Positions 16,396 through 24,006 of a stretch of DNA of 42,326 nt are shown piece by piece. Where the stretch lies: positions 1 to 42,326 of the forward strand of contig CAYQAS010000025.1 of assembly GCA_964415525.1 (NCBI GenBank). The letters are read 5' to 3'. The DNA comes from CAZPUI01 sp964415525 (GTDB lineage: Bacteria > Acidobacteriota > Holophagae > Holophagales > Holophagaceae). The stretch's first letter is position 1; every line of letters starts with the position of its first letter. The translations under genes and the position numbers were made by a program. The notes under the pieces were generated by a model that had not been told where the DNA came from, did not search any database, and saw only the letters and a list, made by a program, of their open reading frames with translations.

Positions 16396-17322
16396 TCAGT
16401 GACTCCCTTCCGCGAAACCGCCGTGGAGTGCGCGGATCAGCACTTCGTCCAGCCGGTCGTGACGCGGCGTGAGCTGCACCAGCACGGCGCCCTGACCCTC
16501 CGCCCAGCGGAACGGCGCGGTGGCATCGGCCTCCGGCAGCTCCACATCGTAGAGCCCGTGGCGAGCGTCCAGGACCGTCCCGAGCTGTCCGAGGGCCGCC
16601 TCCTGGGCGTCACTGAGAGGATCCAGGAAACGCAGCTCGAAGCGCCGCGCCAGCATCCGGCGCAGGCCGCTCATGCTGCCGGAGGCCTTGATCTCACCCT
16701 TGTCCAGGATCAGCAGCTGATCCGCGCAGCGCTCCACATCCTCCAGCAGGTGGCTGGCGAGGATGACGCTGGCGTTCAGTTCCGCGTGGACCTTGAGTAC
16801 CAGGTCCAGCATCCGTTTGCGGCCTTCGGGATCCAGGCCGTTCGTGGGCTCATCCAGGAAGACGATCTGCGGGCTGTGCACCAGGGCCTGGGCCAGCTTT
16901 ACCCTCTGGCGCATGCCCGTGGAGTAGCCGGAAGCGCGGCGGTAGCGGGATTCGTCGAGCCCGACGAAATAGAGCACTTCGTGGGCGCGGTCCCGGGCCT
17001 GGGCGGGGCGCAGGCCGGAGAGCTCGCCCCAGAAGCACACCTGCTCGAAGGCGGAGGCGTCCTCGATGACGGCGTCGTACTCCGGCATGTAGCCCACCCT
17101 CTGGCGCAAGCGGGCGGCCTCAGGCGCGCCCAGGCCGATGCCCAGAACGTCACCGGTGCCCTGGGTGGGCTTCAAGAGCCCCAGCAGCGTCTTGAGGAGG
17201 GTGCTCTTGCCGGAGCCGTTCGGGCCCAACAGCCCCACGATTCCAGGCTCCAGCCGCATGGTGATGCCCTTGAGGGCCACCGTCGGACCATAGCGGACTT
17301 CCAGGTTCTCGAATGCGATCAC
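16396..17322 (-). CDS. ABC transporter ATP-binding protein (first module)
   Basis: A 308-residue ATPase that begins the four-gene exporter operon. It has MIAFENLEVRYGPTVALKGI at the N-terminus, Walker A GPNGSGKST, the signature YSTGMRQRVKLAQAL, Walker B IVFLDEPTNGLDPEG and switch histidine ASHLLED. It ends in a variable domain characteristic of ABC-2 exporters. The spacing to the permease gene is 1 bp. The promoter region upstream is about 78 bp, before the terminator of the outer-membrane protein gene. Two ATPase-permease pairs in series suggest either two transporters or one heteromeric exporter. Confidence 0.93.
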   Translation of the reverse strand: MIAFENLEVRYGPTVALKGITMRLEPGIVGLLGPNGSGKSTLLKTLLGLLKPTQGTGDVLGIGLGAPEAARLRQRVGYMPEYDAVIEDASAFEQVCFWGELSGLRPAQARDRAHEVLYFVGLDESRYRRASGYSTGMRQRVKLAQALVHSPQIVFLDEPTNGLDPEGRKRMLDLVLKVHAELNASVILASHLLEDVERCADQLLILDKGEIKASGSMSGLRRMLARRFELRFLDPLSDAQEAALGQLGTVLDARHGLYDVELPEADATAPFRWAEGQGAVLVQLTPRHDRLDEVLIRALHGGFAEGSH

Positions 17323-17400
17323 GGCAGACTCCCATCAAGGCGGCATACGACGAGCTTCCAGGGGAGTTTACCGGTGAGGACACCATGGATCGGCGAACAG

Positions 17401-17428
17401 CCGGAGTGCATCGGCGGATGCACTCCGG
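17401..17428 (-). terminator. Terminator of the outer-membrane protein gene
   Basis: A 12 bp perfect stem (CCGGAGTGCATC with GATGCACTCCGG) and a 4 nt GGCG loop lie 11 bp beyond the stop of the gene at 17440. The flanking sequence is not U-rich. Confidence 0.6.
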
Positions 17429-17439
17429 AATCCCTATCC

Positions 17440-18024
17440 TTAGCGACCGAAGTAGTAGCGCGCCACGAGTGCGCTGGAGGTGTTGGTTCTCCAGCCCCGA
17501 CTGTCCTTGGGGAACCCCGCTTCTGCGAGTCCAACTCCGCGCCAGCCTTCCGAGGTCTTCGCGTATCCGACACCCACTTCCCCGGAGAGACTGAAGCGGC
17601 GGGTGGCGAAGAGCTCCGCCCCGAGCACTGCAGAGAGGCTCCGCTCGCGGGTCTCGAGGCGGGTGAATCGGGATTGGACGTCGGAGTGGCGCTCATAACT
17701 GAAGCGCGGACCGTAGTAGAGCTGGAAGCCCTCGGAAAGCGGCTTCAGCTGAAAGATGCCCAGGCTTCCAGAGAGGGCTTCACGCGTCTGGGTGCTGGGC
17801 TCCCAGCCCCCAAAGAGACCATCTGGACCCAGCCTTGGAACCGATTGCTCCTTGCGTTCCTTCTCGTATCCAAGCGTCCCTTCGATGCGCAGGTCGGGAC
17901 GGACCTGCCATGGAAGGTAGAGTTTGCCTCCCTTGTCTTGGAGGCTGACTCCGAGGCCGAAGGAGGAGGATTGGGCGCTGAGGGCAGCCCCTGCGAGCAG
18001 GGCGATGCCAAGGACGCGGAACAT
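17440..18024 (-). CDS. Small outer-membrane beta-barrel protein
   Basis: A 194-residue exported protein. A signal peptide (MFRVLGIALLAGAALSAQS) is followed by alternating amphipathic strands such as LRIEGTLGYEKER, GFQLYYGPRFSYERHS, FSLSGEVGVGYAKT and TSSALVARYYFGR. The last strand has aromatic residues near its end, as expected for OmpX/OmpW-like eight-stranded barrels. The ATG at 18024 has CGGAG 6-7 bp upstream. No family-specific motif is recognised. Its leader contains a strong terminator-like hairpin (see 18044-18062), so its expression may depend on read-through. Confidence 0.75.
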   Translation of the reverse strand: MFRVLGIALLAGAALSAQSSSFGLGVSLQDKGGKLYLPWQVRPDLRIEGTLGYEKERKEQSVPRLGPDGLFGGWEPSTQTREALSGSLGIFQLKPLSEGFQLYYGPRFSYERHSDVQSRFTRLETRERSLSAVLGAELFATRRFSLSGEVGVGYAKTSEGWRGVGLAEAGFPKDSRGWRTNTSSALVARYYFGR

Positions 18025-18043
18025 GGCGTCTCCGAAAGAAAAG

Positions 18044-18062
18044 CCCTGGCCTCGGGCCAGGG
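18044..18062 (-). terminator. Intrinsic-terminator-like hairpin in the leader of the outer-membrane protein gene
   Basis: On the minus strand CCCTGGCC, a CGA loop and GGCCAGGG are followed directly by CTTTTCTTTC, then the Shine-Dalgarno and the ATG 20 bp away. This is the textbook form of a Rho-independent terminator, placed between any upstream promoter and the coding sequence. It could act as an attenuator or 5' stabilising hairpin, or it could terminate transcription coming from upstream, with the gene's own promoter hidden. No competing antiterminator was identified by eye. Confidence 0.55.
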
Positions 18063-18119
18063 TGGTTGGACGCCTATGTTGTGTCACGGCTTGATCTTAG
18101 GTTTCTGGGCTGACGCGCT

Positions 18120-18136
18120 CTTAAGCTTGGCTTAAG
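18120..18136. promoter_or_regulatory. Dyad CTTAAGC-TTG-GCTTAAG upstream of the outer-membrane protein gene
   Basis: Perfect 7 bp arms around a 3 bp spacer, about 96 bp upstream of the ATG at 18024. The AT-rich arms stand out in GC-rich DNA and look like an operator. The protein that binds is unknown. Confidence 0.4.
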
Positions 18137-18160
18137 TCTTCGGGGCGCCGCAGAAGCTCA

Positions 18161-18341
18161 TAGGGTCTGTCTTTAACCTCACGCCGATGACGTTGCGTCA
18201 GGCTCCTCGTCCTTGGGACCACCAAATATCAGTTCGTCTCGTGTACCGGCGGAGCCGATAACGAGAAGGCCTTCGTCGCCTTCCTTGCGTCTCGCCCGGC
18301 GCTCCCAGCACGGCCTCGTGCGAGTTTGCAGACAGACCCTA
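18161..18341. mobile_element. 181 bp inverted-repeat element (element A), MITE-like
   Basis: Perfect 12 bp inverted ends TAGGGTCTGTCT / AGACAGACCCTA bound a 181 bp segment with no convincing ORF. TA at each outer edge could be a target duplication of the kind left by IS630/mariner elements. Inside, positions 18229-18266 form a hairpin shared with the 385 bp element at 37876-38260 (33 of 38 positions match). The element sits between the outer-membrane protein gene and the terminator of the M1-like gene. No transposase is encoded, so if it moves it would do so in trans. It accounts for about half of a 369 bp gene-free stretch (18025-18393). Confidence 0.6.
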
Positions 18342-18377
18342 AGGAAAGGGGACCAGACGGATAAGGGCCCCTTTCCT
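18342..18377 (-). terminator. Hairpin downstream of the M1-like gene
   Basis: AGGAAAGGGG pairs with CCCCTTTCCT (10 bp, 16 nt loop), starting 16 bp beyond the stop of the gene at 18394 and abutting the right end of element A. The minus-strand tail is only mildly U-rich. Confidence 0.5.
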
Positions 18378-18393
18378 CATGAGTTGTGAGGGT

Positions 18394-20325
18394 TCACCCT
18401 AGGCCGATGGCCTGCAGGAGCCCCGTGACGCCGCCCCAGACGAACTGCGCCCAGTGCTGGAATCCGCGGCGGGCGGGCTTGGCGCTGTAGCTGGCGTGGA
18501 GGCGGTCTCGCAGCAGGGGCAGGTTCTGATCGGGATCCAGCAGGGCGCTGGCGACGGGGGCGTCGAACTGGAAGGTGGTCCAGCGGTCCTCGCCATCCCA
18601 GGTCACGCGCTGTTCCCGGCGATCCTCTAGGCGCACCCAGAGGGTGATGGGCGTTCGGATCCCTCCGCGTCGCACGAGGGTCACGGTGCCGCGGGCGCCG
18701 GTGCTCACGAGGGGTGCGAAGCGTGCGCCTTCCGACGTTTCTCGCCAGCCGCCCTGGAGGACGGGCACGGCATTTACCTCGGCGATGGCGTAGTCGAGCA
18801 CCTCGGTGCCCTCTACGTAATCCCGCCAGAACGACGTCAAATCGCGGCCGGAGACCTTCTCCAGCACCTTGCGGAAGTCCTTGGCGGTGGGGTGCTTGAA
18901 CTGGAAGTCCCGGGCGTAGACCCGCAGGGCCTCCTCCATCACCGGTCGGCCGATCTGGGCCTCGAGGTGGTCCAACACCAGCGTGGGCTTGGCGGTGGCG
19001 ACCGCCGCGAGACTGCCGGGATAGGCCATGTGTCCCGCGCGGATCAGGGGATCCGTCTGGGGCGCCCGCCAGTAGGCCTCCCAGGCGAGCTGGTCTGTGG
19101 CCCAGTGGAAGCGGCGGCTGGGCAGCATCGTCTGGTGCAGACGGCCCATCGCTTTATGGGCGAACCAGGTGGAGAGGCCTGCGTGGAGCCAGGGCTCCTG
19201 GAGCTCGTTGCCCGCCAGCAGGCTCTGGAAATACTGCCGTGCGAAGGCCTGGAGGGTGACTTCCTCGGGGCGCGCCCGCCACTGAAGCGGATCGAAGGGC
19301 ACACTGCGAGTGAGGATGAAGGTGGGGAAGGAGGCACCCGCGGCCGCAGCGGCCTCCGCGGGCACTTCCATCACCGTCAGCACGGGATAAGGAAATGGCA
19401 CGCACCATTCCTGGGCCAACTTCAGGCCGCCGCCCACTGCATCCCGGATGCGGGGCAGGGTGGTGCCATTCTGGGGTGGCTGAAAATAGAAGACATCCAC
19501 ACCGCGCTGGGTGCGTTTATCGAAGGAGAAGCCGCTGTTGGGGGTGGCCACCCAACCGAAGTCGTTTACGTCCTCCGCCCGCACGCGCCAGATGAAGTTG
19601 AGGGGGCGCTTGGGATCGGGCCGGGCGTCCCGCAGCTGTGTGCTGCCATTGGTGTCCTTGAAGGGGATAGGCACGGGCAGGCCGGTGCCCACGAGGGTCA
19701 GTAGGTTGGGCAGGCTGAACTCCACGTCGTAGACACCATAGTCCGCAAAGAGGCCCGTGCCGCGGATGGCGGGCTGGCAGACCCAGCGGTCGCCGACGAA
19801 CACGCCCACCTTGGGGTGCCAGTCGCCCCCGAGCAGCCAAGTTCCGACCCAACCCGTGCGCCCGGTGAGGCGGGGGAATCGGGCATTCCAGCTGATCTGC
19901 ACCTTGACGGTCTCGCCCGGAGCGACGGCACGGGCGAGCTTCACCCAGTGAACGGTCTCATCTTCGCCGCTGTGATGCTCCAGCTTGCGCCCGTCCATTT
20001 CCGCGCCGGTCACCAGGCAGTAGCCCCAGAAATCCTGGGAGTCCTGCGGTGTCGAGGTGTTCCCCTTCTGATACTGGGCCTGAGGATTCTTGAAGGCGTT
20101 GAGGGCCAGATGCAGCGGGAGTTCCGAGGTGGGAACTGTGCCGGTGTTCCGCCAGGAGATGACCTCGTGCCCCTCGATGGACTTCTTGGGCCAATCCAGC
20201 ACGACCTTGATCTCGTAGTTCGCGATGCGCGGACTGCGCGGCTTGTCGAACCAGCGCTCCGGCGTGAAGCCCGCCTGGAGGTAGGATCCGAGCAGCAGGC
20301 AGACACCCAAAACCATGCGGCGCAT
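18394..20325 (-). CDS. M1-family peptidase homologue with all catalytic residues replaced
   Basis: A 643-residue exported protein. The signal peptide is MRRMVLGVCLLLGSYLQA, and the ATG at 20325 has TGGAGG 5 bp upstream. The N-terminal beta-domain (about 35-200) and the following region match membrane-associated M1 aminopeptidases, for example DWHPKVGVFVG. The zinc-binding site is gone. Where active members have HEFAHQYF, this protein has QAFARQYF (Gln359, Ala360, Arg363). Where they have EPWLHEGL, it has EPWLHAGL. The GGMEYP exopeptidase loop reads AGASFP. It cannot be a metallopeptidase of the usual kind. It ends in the M1 C-terminal region (KVSGRDLTSFWRDYVEG), so the fold is preserved, implying a binding or scaffolding role in the envelope. 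Confidence 0.85.
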   Translation of the reverse strand: MRRMVLGVCLLLGSYLQAGFTPERWFDKPRSPRIANYEIKVVLDWPKKSIEGHEVISWRNTGTVPTSELPLHLALNAFKNPQAQYQKGNTSTPQDSQDFWGYCLVTGAEMDGRKLEHHSGEDETVHWVKLARAVAPGETVKVQISWNARFPRLTGRTGWVGTWLLGGDWHPKVGVFVGDRWVCQPAIRGTGLFADYGVYDVEFSLPNLLTLVGTGLPVPIPFKDTNGSTQLRDARPDPKRPLNFIWRVRAEDVNDFGWVATPNSGFSFDKRTQRGVDVFYFQPPQNGTTLPRIRDAVGGGLKLAQEWCVPFPYPVLTVMEVPAEAAAAAGASFPTFILTRSVPFDPLQWRARPEEVTLQAFARQYFQSLLAGNELQEPWLHAGLSTWFAHKAMGRLHQTMLPSRRFHWATDQLAWEAYWRAPQTDPLIRAGHMAYPGSLAAVATAKPTLVLDHLEAQIGRPVMEEALRVYARDFQFKHPTAKDFRKVLEKVSGRDLTSFWRDYVEGTEVLDYAIAEVNAVPVLQGGWRETSEGARFAPLVSTGARGTVTLVRRGGIRTPITLWVRLEDRREQRVTWDGEDRWTTFQFDAPVASALLDPDQNLPLLRDRLHASYSAKPARRGFQHWAQFVWGGVTGLLQAIGLG

Positions 20326-20407
20326 GAGACCTCCAGCAACAAACACAGCAGGTTAGCAGCCCAGGTTGCCGATTCAGCCCTTCCCGCTCTCTTGGCGGTA
20401 TTCGTCC

Positions 20408-20435
20408 TTGCAAAACCCGCTGGAAGCGCTACACT
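20408..20435 (+). promoter_or_regulatory. Promoter of tRNA-fMet
   Basis: TTGCAA (20408-20413) and TACACT (20430-20435) with a 16 bp spacer resemble sigma-70 -35 and -10 boxes. Transcription would start about 3-6 bp before the mature tRNA. The same TACACT box recurs upstream of dinB. Confidence 0.55.
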
Positions 20436-20445
20436 AATCTTCTGC

Positions 20446-20522
<77 letters not shown>

Positions 20523-20536
20523 ACACTAGAAGTGTG

Positions 20537-20577
20537 CAAGAGCCTGAAACGATAACGTTTCAGGCTCTTGTTCTATA
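20537..20577 (+). terminator. Rho-independent terminator of tRNA-fMet
   Basis: A 15 bp perfect stem (CAAGAGCCTGAAACG and its complement) with an ATAA loop is followed by TTCTATA. It begins 15 bp after the tRNA CCA end. Confidence 0.85.
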
Positions 20578-21011
20578 CGGTCAGAGCCGCCGTTTTCAAC
20601 GAGGATGGAAGGGCTGAAGCTGCTGGTGTTTTTGCATTTATTTCCTTTCTCTCTATTATTTTATTCTTTCTGCCGCATGCGCGTCTGGAACAAGGACGTT
20701 TCAAGCCTGTTGCTGGGGGTACGGTTTTTCAACTCCGGGCGTTGTTGAGCGCTGCTTGCCGCCACAGCAATGCCTGACCCGCATCGGTCTTGCCTCGCTT
20801 GAGGTCCAGGGCGTCGCCTTTTGAATGGGTGGTGCGAAGAATGCCTTACGCCGGATCCGTATCGCCTTAGGCCGGGAGCAGGGCCCAGTGGTGCTGCTGG
20901 ATCAACCAGACACAGCCCGCTGGCCTCCGCTTGTTCGCCGAGGTTCGCCGGCGTGTGGGTTAGGATCGGCCTGGGTCGCGCCCTGGCGCTTCCGGGCGTA
21001 CCATCCGTTTC
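20578..21011. other. Gene-free stretch with an AT-rich patch
   Basis: About 430 bp without a credible gene. Positions around 20625-20685 are strikingly AT-rich (a run of TTT and TCT motifs, including CTATTATTTTATTC), unlike the rest of the window. The downstream part (20690-20830) reads on the minus strand as DALDLKRGKTDAGQALLWRQ followed shortly by a stop, which could be a gene remnant. No duplicated tRNA end (attachment site) and no inverted ends were seen. The last 150 bp presumably hold the promoter of the radical SAM gene. Confidence 0.4.
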
Positions 21012-21884
21012 ATGCGCTACATCGAACCGCTCTTCCGGCCGCCTGCGGAGGCGGAGTCCTTCATCCTTCAGGCCACCCTTGGGTGCAGCTGGAATCGCTG
21101 CGGGTTCTGCGCGATGTATCGCACCAAGACCTATTCGGTGCGGCCCTTGGCGGAGGTGCTGGCGGACATCCATGATGCGGGGCGGCGCTGGCCGGAGGAC
21201 GTGCGGCATGTCTTCGTGGCGGACGGCGACCCGCTGGCCATGCCGATGGAGATGTGGGAACCCATCCTGCGGGCGCTGGGGGCGGCGTTCCCGCGTCTGC
21301 GGCGCGTGAGCACGTACGCCACTGCCCGCAATGTCCTGGCGAAGACGCCGGAGGAATTGGCACGGCTGCGGGCCCTGGGACTCGCGCTGCTCTATCTCGG
21401 ACCGGAATCCGGCGACGACACGACCCTGAAGCGGCTGGGGAAGGGCGCCACCGCGGCGGACCACATCGAAGCCGCACGTCTGGTCCATGGCGCGGGCATG
21501 CACCAGAGTCTGATGTTCCTGCTGGGAGCCGGGGGCTCCGAGCGCAGCGAGGCCCACGCCCGGGCCTCGGGCCGCCTCGCCACCGTCATGGACCCGCGCT
21601 ACCTCTCGACCCTGACCATGACCCTGGTGCCCGGCACGCCTCTGGCGGAGGCGGAAGCCGCGGGCCGCTTCACCCTTCCGGATGTGCGGGGGCTGCTGCA
21701 GGAACTCGCATGGTTCCTGGAGGAGGCCAAGCCTACCAACGCCATCTTCCGCTCCGATCACGCCAGCAACCATCTGCCTCTGGATGGGCGCCTCCCTCGG
21801 GATCGCGAGACGCTCCTGGCCACGCTGAATGAGGCCCTGGCAGGGCGCCAGCGGTTGCGGCCCGAGTGGCTGCGGGGACTCTGA
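21012..21884 (+). CDS. Radical SAM protein
   Basis: A 290-residue radical S-adenosylmethionine enzyme. The cluster-binding motif is GCSWNRCGFCAMY, that is Cys25-x4-Cys30-x2-Cys33, one residue longer than the usual Cx3Cx2C. Homologues with GCS-xxx-CxFC-xMY share this spacing. VADGDPLAMPME and LYLGPESGDDTTLKRLGKG (the SAM-binding GxPES-type turn) follow. The protein lacks accessory domains. No partner gene adjoins it, so its substrate is unknown. The product belongs to the broad group once annotated as Fe-S oxidoreductases. Confidence 0.85.
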   Translation: MRYIEPLFRPPAEAESFILQATLGCSWNRCGFCAMYRTKTYSVRPLAEVLADIHDAGRRWPEDVRHVFVADGDPLAMPMEMWEPILRALGAAFPRLRRVSTYATARNVLAKTPEELARLRALGLALLYLGPESGDDTTLKRLGKGATAADHIEAARLVHGAGMHQSLMFLLGAGGSERSEAHARASGRLATVMDPRYLSTLTMTLVPGTPLAEAEAAGRFTLPDVRGLLQELAWFLEEAKPTNAIFRSDHASNHLPLDGRLPRDRETLLATLNEALAGRQRLRPEWLRGL

Positions 21885-21966
21885 GCGGTGCTGATCTTGA
21901 AGACGGCTTCCCTCCGACCGTGCGATTCCCGATAGCACCGAAGCTGACCGTGGAATAGGAGATCCC

Positions 21967-23928
21967 ATGCGCGCCCTGGCCCTCTGCCTCCCCGCCCTCG
22001 TCCTGGCCGCTGCGGAGCCCACGGCCTGGACGCCGGAGCAGATGCTGAAGGTCCGTCGCATCGATGCCGTGCTGCCTGCGCCGGATGGGAAGCGGGCCCT
22101 GGTGGCCCTGCGGGATCCTGTGATGACGCCGTATCTGAGCGAGTTCCGGCGCCGCATCTACGTCACCGCGCCTGGGAAGGCGCCGTGGCGGCTGGGACCC
22201 GAGGATGCCTCGGTGATGTCCCCCGCCTGGTCACCCGATGGGCAGCGGGTGGCCTACCTTGCGCCGAAGGACGGGCGGTCCCAGCTGCATGTGGTGAATC
22301 CCGACGCGGGAGAGGCGGTCTGTCTCACGAACTGGAAGGGCGGGGTCTCCGACTTCGCCTGGAGCCCCGATGGCACACGCTTCGCTCTCCGGCTGCAGGA
22401 TCCCCGCACCGAGGCGGAGATGCTCGCCGCCAGGGGGCGGGACGATGCCCGCTGGCATGGGGAGGACGAGCGATTCACGCGGCTCTATGTGCTGCAGGCG
22501 GATGGAAAGGTCGAACCCCGATGCGTGACGCCCTTCCCACGGGAGGTGGCCACCTTCACCTGGAGTTCAGATGGACAGACCTTGGCCTGCACCCATCAGG
22601 CCACCGCCAGCGCCAACGATTGGCAGGGGACCTGTCTCACGCGGGTGGATGCCGATTCGGGTCGGCGGGTGGCGGAAGATGTGCCTTTGCGGACCATGGC
22701 AGGCACCCTGGCCTATGCGCCCGATGGCCAGACGCTCGCGCTGGTGGTGGGAGTGGAAGGCGAGCCCACCTGGGCGTCGCACGATCGGCTCGCGTTGCTG
22801 CCCGCGCTCGGGAGTCAGCTCCGGATGCTGCCGGAGACCCTGGACGGGCGACCCGAGCTGGTGGGGTGGACGCCGGATGGCACGGCCCTCCTCTATCACG
22901 AGCAGGTGGGCACCACAGGGAGCCTGTTCACCCTGGAGCCCGCCACGGGGCGGCGGACCCGCTTGCCTCTGAAAGGACATGTTGCGGCCCCCCGGCTGAA
23001 CGGGCCTCACCTCGGTTTCGTCCTGCAGGACAGCCGGAATCCGCCCGAGCCCTATCTCTACACCTTGGGCGCGCCTGAGCCCCGATTGGCGGACCGCTTC
23101 CAGGGCGCCCTGCCCGAACGGCCGCTGCCGCGTACGGAGGTGATCCGCTGGAAGGGGGCGGACGGCCTGGAGATCGAGGGGCTGCTCACCTATCCCACCG
23201 CCTATCGCCCCGGCAGCCGGGTGCCCTTGATCCTGAATGTCCATGGCGGCCCGGCGGGAGCCTTCGCCGAGACCTTCGTCGCCGCCGCAGGCGACTATCC
23301 CCTGGCGGCCTTCGCGGCGGAAGGCATCGCGGTCCTGCGGCCCAATCCGCGAGGCTCCACGGCCTACGGCTGGTCTTTCCGCGCCGCGAACCGCGCGGAC
23401 TGGGGCGGAAAGGACTTCGAGGATGTGATGAAAGGCGTGGACCACGTCATCGCCATGGGCGTGGCAGATCCCGCTCGGCTGGGGGTCATGGGATGGAGCT
23501 ACGGCGGCTACCTGACCAGCTGGGTCATCGGCCACACCGACCGCTTCAAGGCGGCCAGCATCGGCGCCGCCGTGACGAACCTCGTGAGCTTCACGGGGAC
23601 CGCCGACATCCCGGATTTCATCCCGAGCTACTTCGGCGGCGAGTTCTGGGAGCGGGCGGAGCTGGTGCGGGAGCGCAGCCCCATCACCCACGTGGGCAAG
23701 ATGAAGACCCCGGCGCTGGTTCAGCACTGCGAGGGCGATCTGCGGGTGCCCATCGGCCAGGGGTACGAGATCCACAGCGCCCTCAAGCGCCGTGGCGTTG
23801 AGACCCGCATGCTGGTGGTGCCACGCCAGGCACACCATGCGACCGAACCCAAGGCCCTGCTTTCCGTGATGACCAGCAACCTCGAGTGGTTCCGCAAGCA
23901 CCTGCTCACCGTTCCCGCCCCGCGCTGA
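21967..23928 (+). CDS. S9 family prolyl oligopeptidase (acylaminoacyl-peptidase type)
   Basis: A 653-residue exported serine peptidase. A signal peptide (MRALALCLPALVLAAAEP) is followed by a WD40-like beta-propeller (about 40-370) with TolB-type repeats such as SPAWSPDGQRVAYL and FAWSPDGTRFAL. The alpha/beta hydrolase domain follows, with LNVHGGPAG as the oxyanion region. The catalytic triad is Ser511 in GWSYGGY, Asp591 in CEGDLRVP and His623 in RQAHHA. It probably degrades peptides in the periplasm or outside the cell. AGGAGATCCC precedes the ATG. It has no operon partner. Confidence 0.93.
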   Translation: MRALALCLPALVLAAAEPTAWTPEQMLKVRRIDAVLPAPDGKRALVALRDPVMTPYLSEFRRRIYVTAPGKAPWRLGPEDASVMSPAWSPDGQRVAYLAPKDGRSQLHVVNPDAGEAVCLTNWKGGVSDFAWSPDGTRFALRLQDPRTEAEMLAARGRDDARWHGEDERFTRLYVLQADGKVEPRCVTPFPREVATFTWSSDGQTLACTHQATASANDWQGTCLTRVDADSGRRVAEDVPLRTMAGTLAYAPDGQTLALVVGVEGEPTWASHDRLALLPALGSQLRMLPETLDGRPELVGWTPDGTALLYHEQVGTTGSLFTLEPATGRRTRLPLKGHVAAPRLNGPHLGFVLQDSRNPPEPYLYTLGAPEPRLADRFQGALPERPLPRTEVIRWKGADGLEIEGLLTYPTAYRPGSRVPLILNVHGGPAGAFAETFVAAAGDYPLAAFAAEGIAVLRPNPRGSTAYGWSFRAANRADWGGKDFEDVMKGVDHVIAMGVADPARLGVMGWSYGGYLTSWVIGHTDRFKAASIGAAVTNLVSFTGTADIPDFIPSYFGGEFWERAELVRERSPITHVGKMKTPALVQHCEGDLRVPIGQGYEIHSALKRRGVETRMLVVPRQAHHATEPKALLSVMTSNLEWFRKHLLTVPAPR

Positions 23929-24006
23929 GGGGTGCTCAAGGAGGCTCTGGGCTGACGCTTCGCCGCTTTTCCGCTGCGGTTTCACGGTCGCCATTACCAT
24001 GGAACG

